Assembly (NCBI GenBank): GCA_964561995.1
Contig: CAZLQZ010000011.1
Location: 1-44,574, forward strand
DNA: 44,574 nucleotides
Source: JABIAG01 sp964561995
GTDB taxonomy: Archaea > Nanobdellota > Nanobdellia > Woesearchaeales > JABIAG01
Direction: 5' to 3'
The position numbers and the translations under genes were made by a program. Below are positions 34,555 through 41,131 of the stretch, piece after piece. The notes below the pieces were generated by a model. It was not told the origin of the DNA. It saw only the letters and a program-made list of their open reading frames with translations, and did no database searches. Each line of letters opens with the position of its first letter. The stretch's first letter is position 1.

Positions 34555-35424
34555 TGCTAAATAACTTCCAGAAACATTCCTAGCTTTTTCAACCAGATTT
34601 AATATATAATGCGCAATTTCTGAATTTTTTAACATTTTCTTTGATTTTATATCAAGTTCTAATTTTAGTTTTTCTAAAGCAATTTTTTTAACAGGATCAA
34701 ATTTCAAATATAAGTGATAAATAATATCAAAGTATTCACTTACTTGTTCTAACATCTCTAACTGTTCATCTTTTATTCCTTTTTTGATTCCGTCACAAAG
34801 ATACTTGTATTCATCAGCTAATCTTTCAAGATTCTGAATAAGATCGTACGCTTGAGGAGTTCTATCTTGCTTTTTGTATCCTCGCTTGGTTAATAATCTT
34901 AATAAAAAAGATGTAAATTTATTATTCAATTTTTCTAATTCTCTAATTTTTTTTAATCTATCAAATTCTTTATTTTTTAATGCCGCACAAATATCCTGAG
35001 ACATTTGTTTTAATTGAAGAAAAACTTTATTTAAAATATTATCAAATTCTTGTTCAAGTTCACTTGAAATAGTTCTTATTGTAATTATTTTTTCAGTTTG
35101 ATCTATAATTTCATATCCAATACAATCAGGAATTCTTTCTTGAATATTTTTTACGGTTTCAGAATTTTTATAATGTAAAATTATTTCATCATATCCAACA
35201 ATGTATAAGTGCGAAAGGTCACCTTTTCTAAAACTTCCCATATCAGTATCGGACAATTCAATTGATTTTGTTCCTTTTGATTTTTCTGTTGAAAGATTAA
35301 TATTGTTACCTTGTTCTTCAATATTTAATTCATCCCCTTCCTTCAAATTATGAGTTTTAATCCACGGTGCAGGCAAACTTATTGTCATTGTTGCCTTACC
35401 TTGTTTTACAATTTTTCTTTTCAT
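34543..35424 (-). CDS. AbrB-PhoU domain regulator
   Basis: The first 50 residues form an AbrB/MazE swapped-hairpin DNA-binding domain (KQGKATMTISLPAPWIKTHNLKEGDEL). Residues about 120-293 are helical bundles of the PhoU type. This combination is common in archaea and is thought to regulate phosphate uptake, though no pst genes are near. Its ATG overlaps the stop of the upstream HEPN gene (ATGA), making it the third gene of the HTH-MNT/HEPN operon. Confidence 0.8.
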   Translation of the reverse strand: MKRKIVKQGKATMTISLPAPWIKTHNLKEGDELNIEEQGNNINLSTEKSKGTKSIELSDTDMGSFRKGDLSHLYIVGYDEIILHYKNSETVKNIQERIPDCIGYEIIDQTEKIITIRTISSELEQEFDNILNKVFLQLKQMSQDICAALKNKEFDRLKKIRELEKLNNKFTSFLLRLLTKRGYKKQDRTPQAYDLIQNLERLADEYKYLCDGIKKGIKDEQLEMLEQVSEYFDIIYHLYLKFDPVKKIALEKLKLELDIKSKKMLKNSEIAHYILNLVEKARNVSGSYLALSS

Positions 35425-35840
35425 AATAATTTTTCAACCTCTTTAATAAATTCCACACAAATATTGAAAAACTCAGTTAAATCAATATCTATTTCCACTT
35501 CTTCAGTTGCATATTGAACATTATGTCTTATAGACATTATAGTCTCATAGGCATTTAGATATTTTTCTAATTTATAATTTTCATCTACGTACCTTGCAAT
35601 GCAATAATGACTTCTTTCTTTTATTCCATCCTTAAATAATAACGAACGAGAAACATGAAAAAAAGCATTATATAATGAAATAACTGCAATTTGTTTTTTA
35701 TTTAATTCAATTAAATCCTCAGTTTCTTTTAAAAAAAAATTGGCTTGTTTCAAACTTTTTTTTGCTAAATCTTCATTAGGAATATCTTTTTTTAATAATC
35801 CTTTTTCAAAACAATCCTCAGTATTCAAAAATTTCACCAC
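35421..35840 (-). CDS. HEPN-domain protein, partner of HTH-MNT
   Basis: A 139-residue helical HEPN domain of the PF05168 type: AVISLYNAFFHVSRSLLFKDGIKERSHYC in the second helix pair (key residues YNAFFH, SRSLL, ERSH) and SIRHNVQYA near the end. The RNase motif Rx4-6H of toxin HEPNs is not preserved (RHNVQY), so it may not be a nuclease. It overlaps the nucleotidyltransferase gene by 23 bases, the usual HEPN/MNT arrangement. Confidence 0.7.
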   Translation of the reverse strand: MVKFLNTEDCFEKGLLKKDIPNEDLAKKSLKQANFFLKETEDLIELNKKQIAVISLYNAFFHVSRSLLFKDGIKERSHYCIARYVDENYKLEKYLNAYETIMSIRHNVQYATEEVEIDIDLTEFFNICVEFIKEVEKLL

Positions 35841-36351
35841 CCGTAGAAGTTAATTTTAATCTGATATAAAATTCAGGATCTTTTTCTTTAATGTTCTTTA
35901 TTTTATTTTTTGTCAAAGTAATAAAGTTCACTTTTCTTTGAATTTCTTTTTCTAATTTTCTAATGATGGGTTGAATTTCTAATTCTTTTTTATCAGTTAA
36001 AATAAACAAATCTACATCACTATCTTTATCATCAGTTCCCCTATTATAACTACCATATAATCCCACTTCACCTAATTTATTAAGTGAGGAGTAGGAATTA
36101 GCATTTACTAATTTTGTATAATTTAGAAATGCCTTTATTTTTTGTACTAATATATTGTTTTTATTTAAAGCTATAATAATTCTATTTTTTTGTTTTTTTT
36201 CTAAAATTATTTTTTTTTCACGAAATAAATTAACAGCTTGATGTACTTTACCAGGAGAGATGTTTAATTTTTCAGCCACATCTCTAATATAAGTAGGTTC
36301 ATCAGTAATTAATTCTATAATTTTTATATTTGTTTTAGTTAATAAGTTCAT
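35818..36351 (-). CDS. Winged-helix/minimal nucleotidyltransferase fusion
   Basis: Residues 1-65 are a winged helix (YIRDVAEKLNISPGKVHQAVNLFREKKII). Residues about 85-160 are a minimal nucleotidyltransferase with GLYGSYNRGTDDKDSDVDLFIL, i.e. GS followed by DxD. The fusion suggests an antitoxin-like or signalling AMP-transferase that also controls its own promoter. A minus-strand TATA box lies 25 bases upstream, so it is first in the operon with HEPN and AbrB-PhoU. The unknown operon at 36558 points away from it. Confidence 0.8.
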   Translation of the reverse strand: MNLLTKTNIKIIELITDEPTYIRDVAEKLNISPGKVHQAVNLFREKKIILEKKQKNRIIIALNKNNILVQKIKAFLNYTKLVNANSYSSLNKLGEVGLYGSYNRGTDDKDSDVDLFILTDKKELEIQPIIRKLEKEIQRKVNFITLTKNKIKNIKEKDPEFYIRLKLTSTGGEIFEY

Positions 36352-36358
36352 TTTTATT

Positions 36359-36387
36359 AAACGTTTCGTTCATTATTTATATACTTT
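36359..36387 (-). promoter_or_regulatory. Promoter and AAACGTTT dyad of the HTH-MNT operon
   Basis: On the minus strand AAAGTATATAAA (36376-36387) is the TATA box, 25-36 bases before the ATG at 36351. AAACGTTT (36359-36366), an 8-bp palindrome, covers the expected transcription start, a natural site for autorepression by the winged-helix protein. Confidence 0.5.
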
Positions 36388-36397
36388 GCTAGTGTGT

Positions 36398-36550
36398 TAA
36401 TCAAACTTATGGTATAAACTAATCAAACTATATAAAGATTACCTTTTCTATATAGATATATATCAACATATATTCTATAATGGTAACCTATATATCTAAA
36501 AAGGCAATATCTATACTTACTACAAGGTGACAAAAAGTCATCAAGAGGTG
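36398..36550 (+). promoter_or_regulatory. Complex control region of the unknown operon
   Basis: TAATCAAACT occurs twice, at 36398 and 36420, 22 bp apart. CTATATAAAG (36428-36437) is a TATA box. CCTTTT..TAGATATATA (36442-36462) and TATATATCTAAAAAGG (36489-36504) form an inverted repeat with a 5-base bulge. An ATG at 36480 opens a 16-codon frame (MVTYISKKAISILTTR) ending at 36530. Its stop lies in the hairpin GGTGAC-AAAAA-GTCATC (36526-36542). AGAGGTG then serves the ATG at 36558. The layout resembles a leader-peptide arrangement but none of it is proven. Confidence 0.4.
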
Positions 36551-36557
36551 AAAAAAA

Positions 36558-37574
36558 ATGAAAGATACCACACAACAAAAATTAAGACAACATCCAGCAT
36601 ATCAAACACAATTTGATCAAGGATCTGCAGGTAATCAACCTGAAATTGGAATGAATGCAGTTTTACCTAAACAGAATGATTTACAAAGATATACACATTT
36701 ACTTTTAGCTGCACAATTAGAAAAAACAGAATTAAAAGGCCATCAATGGCAAGAAAAACAACTAGAGTACACCGAACCATATAATACAAAAGAAGAGATA
36801 TTTACAATAGAAAAAAAAGAAAAATTTGAATTAAAACCATTCATTAAACCCATAAATAGTTTTTTAGAATTTGAAAGCAAACCAGAAGGAGAAAGTATAA
36901 TTAGTCTTCTTCAAACAACATACCCATATAAAAAAGCAATGTCAACAACAGACCCATTAGATGAGGTTGTAAGAAAGGCTGCTGCAAGATTAGGATATGT
37001 TGATGGAATTAATCACTTCGTTGAAGAACATGAATTAGATTATACAAAACTAACACCAGGAAATAATGTTTTAGAAGATTCAACAGGATTAACTGAATTC
37101 GTTAACGCAATGAGAGGTTCAAGTCCAAATATAATGTACGCTCATACACAAGCAACAGAAGGATACAAACTGGGATTCATGATATCTACCACTAAAAGAG
37201 GAGTCGTTCCAACAAGTGAAGAAGTTCCCCTAAATGCTGATCAGTTTAGAGCATATCTTGATGGGACAAATGCAACTCCAAGATTATTAGCAAAAGGAGA
37301 AACTACACTAACTACATTAGAAGATGTAAAAGGCATTGAAGCAAGCCAAGAACCAATGTACAAATTAGGACTAAAAGTTTGGCTTCATGAAAATGGAATT
37401 ACAGATCAATTAGAAAATGATGGATTAAGACATCCCGAAGCTTTGAATGCATTATCAAAAGCACTTAGAGGAGAAGTGATTGGATGTTATGATTCCAAAA
37501 AACCAAATAATGAAAGAACAATAAGAGACCTAGCTCAAAAGTATTACAATCAAGGACAAGGAGGAGAAGAATGA
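36558..37574 (+). CDS. Unknown protein, first gene of overlapping operon
   Basis: I do not recognise this 338-residue protein. It has no signal peptide or membrane helix. Residues 1-125 are polar and Gln/Glu/Lys-rich; residues 125-330 look like a compact alpha-beta domain (VVRKAAARLGYVDGINHFVEEH, GFMISTTKRGVVP, KLGLKVWLHENGI). Codon use and composition are less extreme than in the Fic gene. The stop overlaps the next start (ATGA). Confidence 0.65.
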   Translation: MKDTTQQKLRQHPAYQTQFDQGSAGNQPEIGMNAVLPKQNDLQRYTHLLLAAQLEKTELKGHQWQEKQLEYTEPYNTKEEIFTIEKKEKFELKPFIKPINSFLEFESKPEGESIISLLQTTYPYKKAMSTTDPLDEVVRKAAARLGYVDGINHFVEEHELDYTKLTPGNNVLEDSTGLTEFVNAMRGSSPNIMYAHTQATEGYKLGFMISTTKRGVVPTSEEVPLNADQFRAYLDGTNATPRLLAKGETTLTTLEDVKGIEASQEPMYKLGLKVWLHENGITDQLENDGLRHPEALNALSKALRGEVIGCYDSKKPNNERTIRDLAQKYYNQGQGGEE

Positions 37575-38128
37575 TACAAGATGAAGTAAAACAAATGATA
37601 ACAGTTTACATGATGGTAAATAAAGAATTGAGAGAAGGAAACTTTTTGCAAAGACAATTTCACAGAGTTTCTGTTCCAAGAGAATATAGCAGAGAAAGAT
37701 ATGGAGTTGTACTTGGAACACACATAGACATTGTCGCAGAGTTAATGGAAGAAGATAAATTTTTTATTGATGATAAACCACATGCAGGATCATTTAAATT
37801 TCAAGGACGACCATATTCCCAAAATGCTTCAATAGAATCTGTCGAAGGAACTATTTTAGATGCTGCAGGAACAATTGTACCAACTCAAAATGGAGGAGTT
37901 AAATTTAAACCTTGCACTTTTGAAAAAAATCCGAATCTAAATGATTTACGTTCAAAAGAACGATTTGTTAGATATGCATCAGGAATTAAAACAGAAGCAG
38001 AAGGAATTTGTATTGAAAATGGATTTCTAAGAGTTTACGGAGAACATCAAAGAATGGAAGATACTGAAATGTTAAGATCGTATTCAGTTGCAGATATTGC
38101 TGACAGATTGTTTGGAGTGGAAGAATGA
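37571..38128 (+). CDS. Unknown protein, second gene of overlapping operon
   Basis: A 185-residue cytoplasmic protein without a family I can name. The N-terminal 50 residues look helical (DEVKQMITVYMMVNKELREG), the rest beta-rich (GSFKFQGRPYSQNASIESVEGTIL). Start and stop both overlap neighbours by ATGA, with GGAGGAG as ribosome binding site, so it is made in fixed ratio with them. Confidence 0.65.
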   Translation: MIQDEVKQMITVYMMVNKELREGNFLQRQFHRVSVPREYSRERYGVVLGTHIDIVAELMEEDKFFIDDKPHAGSFKFQGRPYSQNASIESVEGTILDAAGTIVPTQNGGVKFKPCTFEKNPNLNDLRSKERFVRYASGIKTEAEGICIENGFLRVYGEHQRMEDTEMLRSYSVADIADRLFGVEE

Positions 38129-38670
38129 GTCAATTCACAGTAAGAAAACAAGGAAAAATATATGTTGCAGCATTCAATCAAGATTGTTTTAGTTCAGACT
38201 GGGAACCAAGATATTCCGGTCCGATCTTTAATCAATACCTTACAACTGGCCAAGAAGTTACTGATCCTTTGGAACTAGTTGCATCTGCAAATTTAGGAAA
38301 CAGAAGTTACACAACTATTGAAGGAAAACTATCAAAATTAAAAACCCAAGTTGTAAGTAAACAACAAAATATTGCAGCAATACATTCAGGAATAATTAAT
38401 CACGCTCAAAAAATTGCAGAACAAGAAGAAGTTCCATATTTTGGATTAGTAGTTGTTGCAGATGTTGAAAGAGAAACAGTTAATGTTGATGAAGATTCAA
38501 TGGAAAAATATTTATCTTTTAAATGTTTATCTTTAGAACAACTTTTAATGAATAAGTATATAGATAAAAAAGAAAAAAAGATTATTTTTAAAAACAATAA
38601 ATGCGATAAACCAGAACCAGTAACTTATGTTCTGCATCCAACTATACAACTATACGAGGTGAGAAAATAA
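38125..38670 (+). CDS. Unknown protein, third gene of overlapping operon
   Basis: A 181-residue protein of unknown family. It begins with strands (FTVRKQGKIYVAAFNQDCF), has a helical middle (KLSKLKTQVVSKQQNIAAIHSGI) and a hydrophobic strand YFGLVVVADVE. No catalytic motif is evident. It overlaps the previous gene by ATGA. Confidence 0.65.
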   Translation: MSQFTVRKQGKIYVAAFNQDCFSSDWEPRYSGPIFNQYLTTGQEVTDPLELVASANLGNRSYTTIEGKLSKLKTQVVSKQQNIAAIHSGIINHAQKIAEQEEVPYFGLVVVADVERETVNVDEDSMEKYLSFKCLSLEQLLMNKYIDKKEKKIIFKNNKCDKPEPVTYVLHPTIQLYEVRK

Positions 38671-39200
38671 ACAAAATACAACCTACATCAATCGATTTAA
38701 GAAACAGGAATTCATTAATTGGCAAAGATGGACAGCCTTATTATTCCCCACAAGAACTAGCTTTAGCAGATGAAAAATGGGAAGAATTGAGATTACATGA
38801 AAAAGCACTAAATCCAATTTATATAAATAAATTTAACAGTATTGAAGAAAAATTTCCAGTTGATGAAGCAAAAGAAGTATGCAACGTAAGAGAGGGAATA
38901 GATGCAAAAACAAAACAAGGATATAATCTTGCCTACAGAATCAAAAGATTAATTCAGGGAGAAAGCGGCATTGTTCTAAAAGTTGATCCAGTCGATACTA
39001 CTAACAAAACTTTTATACCAAATTATGAAAAAGATCATTTCGGTAATTTTCCAATGACAGTTACGTTTAGAAATCCACTAGGAGAATTAGAACAAGGTAT
39101 GACTCCAATAACAACCAAAACAATAAAAAAATATGACCGTTTAACAACCCACCAATTAAGAGTTTACAAAAGATACAAAATAGGGGAACAGTACCCTTAA
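38667..39200 (+). CDS. Unknown protein with probable ATA start, fourth gene of operon
   Basis: The frame is open from 38610 with no ATG, GTG or TTG before 38787. A TTG at 38787 would drop 40 plausible residues (IDLRNRNSLIGKDGQPYYSP...). GAGGTGAG at 38656-38663 is a good ribosome binding site, and 4-6 bases on comes ATA at 38667, overlapping the previous stop as ATAA exactly where its sister genes have ATGA. So the start is probably ATA, or an ATG mutated or misread. The product is 177 residues, basic, family unknown; the C-terminal part has a strand-rich segment (FGNFPMTVTFRNPLGE). Confidence 0.55.
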   Translation: MNKIQPTSIDLRNRNSLIGKDGQPYYSPQELALADEKWEELRLHEKALNPIYINKFNSIEEKFPVDEAKEVCNVREGIDAKTKQGYNLAYRIKRLIQGESGIVLKVDPVDTTNKTFIPNYEKDHFGNFPMTVTFRNPLGELEQGMTPITTKTIKKYDRLTTHQLRVYKRYKIGEQYP

Positions 39201-39244
39201 ACCCATTACTAACATTAGGAATTGCATCAAAATTTGCTAGCTAA

Positions 39245-39557
39245 ATGAGTACTACCGAACTCAAACAATATTGTTCAAATCAAGTAAGAACTTATGGAAA
39301 ATGTACCATCCAGACCAAGGCACTCATCCAAACAAAAAAAAATTAAAACATATGTTGGAGCAGTTGACGATGTAAAAAGAGCAACAAATATGCAAATTCA
39401 AAGATGGGCAAGAGAACTTACAACAACAAGATTACAACCCGAACGAATAGTATTTGACATTACAGATATTGTAAACGACAGCAGATTTAAAAACAATTAC
39501 GATATTTTAAACAAGATAATTTTAAAAAATAAAAGTAACATCATCAAACCAGATTAA
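39245..39557 (+). pseudogene. Frame-broken J-domain (DnaJ-like) gene
   Basis: An ATG at 39245 starts MSTTELKQYCSNQVRT. One base missing near 39292 moves the continuation to another frame reading LWKMYHPDQGTHPNKKK, with the HPD triad (39307-39315) that activates Hsp70. That frame stops at 39375. A third frame continues KRATNMQIQRWARELTTTR to the stop at 39557. Adding one base at each break gives a coherent protein of about 105 residues with J-domain helices II and III. The longest uninterrupted frame (39294-39557) would start inside the HPD region out of frame and is unlikely to be the original gene. Confidence 0.5.
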
Positions 39558-39781
39558 AAAATAAAAAAACATTAAATATAACATAATCTTAAATTAATTT
39601 TAAAAAAATTTATAAACATTAATTCATAATAATAATTTATGAAACAAAATTCAATTATTAAAATTATTATTTCTATTATTTAATTGCATTACTCTTTCCA
39701 AACTCTAATGATTTTCTGGGTCTTGATAAACCTTTTTCATTGTGCCAAAGAAGAGTTTCTAGTTAGTTGTTTAATTCAAAA

Positions 39782-39850
39782 ATGTGGGCTAAAATGAACA
39801 AAACAATAGACCCACTTCAAAAGCTACAATACGAAAATGTAGTGAGGTAA
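39782..39850 (+). CDS. Possible 22-residue leader ORF before threonine ammonia-lyase
   Basis: MWAKMNKTIDPLQKLQYENVVR ends 6 bases before the ATG at 39857, and its last codons contain the GTGAGG ribosome binding site of that gene. No own ribosome binding site is seen. It may be a chance frame. The rest of the gene-poor stretch 39558-39856 holds a TATA box (TTTATAAA near 39610) followed by a 14-codon frame starting at 39639, and a short GC-richer stretch (39690-39770) that could be a gene remnant. Confidence 0.25.
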   Translation: MWAKMNKTIDPLQKLQYENVVR

Positions 39851-39856
39851 ATTAAA

Positions 39857-40777
39857 ATGTTAGAAAGGATATTAAAAGCACAAAAAAAGGTTCAAAAATT
39901 TGTCAAACAAACACCACTTGATGAATTTCAAGGAAGAAATAAGGAGTTTGTTAAAAGAGAAGATTTACAAGATGTCAGATCTTTTAAAGTTAGAGGAGTT
40001 GCAAACAAAGTATTAATGCTTTCAAAAGAAGAAAGAGAAAAAGGCATATTAACTTTTAGTAGCGGCAATAATGCACAAGCAGTAGCATATGTTGCAAATC
40101 AATTAAAAATTCAAGCAACAATATTTATGCCAGAAGGAACTTCTAAAGAAAAAGTAAAAAGAACAAAAATGTTTGGCAAAAGTAATGTAGAAGTAATAGA
40201 AAAAGGAAGCCATTATGATATAACTGAAAAGTTAGGAATAAATTATGCAACCAAACATGAACTAACAATTGTTCACCCATTTAATGATTTAGAAGTAATT
40301 GCCGGACAAGGAACTATTGCTTTAGAAGTCTTAGAACAATTAAATGGAAAACAATTAGATTATGCATTTATTCAAGTAGGTGGTGGAGGACTATTAGCAG
40401 GAGTATCTTCAGTATTAAAACAACTATCTCCAAAAACTAAAATTATTGCAGTAGAATATCAAGGACAAGATTGCTTAAGAAAAGCAGTTTCGCATAGTAA
40501 GCCTATAACATTAAATACCCTAGACCGATATGTCGAAGGAACTGCTGTTGCAAGAATTGGAAATTTAACATACAAAATATGCAAAGAAAATGTTGATATG
40601 TACATTGTTGTTAACAAACCCGCAATTAATTGTGCAAAAAAACAATCAAAAAAAAGAAACATAAATGCAGAAAATGCAGGAGTTTTAGGAATGGCAGGAT
40701 TATACCATTCTTGTTTCGTTGACCTAAAAGAAAAAAACGTACTATATATAATATCGGGAGCAAACGGTCAAAATTGA
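39857..40777 (+). CDS. Threonine ammonia-lyase-like PLP enzyme
   Basis: A fold-type II PLP enzyme of 306 residues: SFKVRGVANK (PLP-binding Lys), SSGNNAQAVAY (the usual SSGNHAQ, His replaced by Asn), and GGGGLLAG (phosphate-binding loop). The closest family is catabolic threonine/serine dehydratase, giving 2-oxobutanoate and ammonia; there is no ACT regulatory domain. Ile-pathway genes are not in the window, so the role is uncertain. Serine racemase-like activity is an alternative. Confidence 0.8.
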   Translation: MLERILKAQKKVQKFVKQTPLDEFQGRNKEFVKREDLQDVRSFKVRGVANKVLMLSKEEREKGILTFSSGNNAQAVAYVANQLKIQATIFMPEGTSKEKVKRTKMFGKSNVEVIEKGSHYDITEKLGINYATKHELTIVHPFNDLEVIAGQGTIALEVLEQLNGKQLDYAFIQVGGGGLLAGVSSVLKQLSPKTKIIAVEYQGQDCLRKAVSHSKPITLNTLDRYVEGTAVARIGNLTYKICKENVDMYIVVNKPAINCAKKQSKKRNINAENAGVLGMAGLYHSCFVDLKEKNVLYIISGANGQN

Positions 40778-40851
40778 ATTTTTTTTATTTTTTATGTAAC
40801 AACAAAAAGTTTAAAAAGAATTAAAAAAAAATAAAAATAAGGGTGATATAA

Positions 40852-41016
40852 ATGTCAGTAGTAGTAAAAGCTAAAATTAAAGAAATTGTAGAAAATTTTA
40901 ATGTTTCAGGAGATTTTGCAGATGCATTAGATAAAAAAGTTACAGAAATAATTAAAACTGCAACCGAAAGAGCGGAAGCAAATGGAAGAAGAACAGTTAT
41001 GGCAAAAGATTTGTAA
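40852..41016 (+). CDS. DUF1931 histone-fold protein, 54 residues
   Basis: The protein MSVVVKAKIKEIVEN... reads as a short helix, a long central helix (FADALDKKVTEIIKTATERAEA) and the ending NGRRTVMAKDL, which matches the histone-fold loop RRTV and start of the last helix. DUF1931 proteins are small archaeal histone-like proteins. GGTGAT about 8 bases upstream is the ribosome binding site. It is too short for routine gene calling. DNA binding is presumed from the fold. Confidence 0.8.
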   Translation: MSVVVKAKIKEIVENFNVSGDFADALDKKVTEIIKTATERAEANGRRTVMAKDL

Positions 41017-41037
41017 ATCAATTTACAATCTCATGTA

Positions 41038-41055
41038 TACAAAATCTATTTTGTA
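41038..41055 (+). terminator. Near-palindrome after the histone gene
   Basis: TACAAAAT-CT-ATTTTGTA, 8-bp arms 22 bases after the histone stop, followed by an AT-rich stretch. It may be a terminator hairpin or a protein-binding dyad. Confidence 0.35.
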
Positions 41056-41131
41056 ATTTAACATTAACGGAAAGCTATTTAAAGGATAAATAATTAAAAT
41101 AAAATAATTTAAAAGATTCGTGGGGGGTCAT

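Noticed and set aside
39294..39557. An independent 87-residue gene
   Set aside because: Its first 25 codons are an out-of-frame reading of the J-domain HPD region; only the later part looks like protein sequence.
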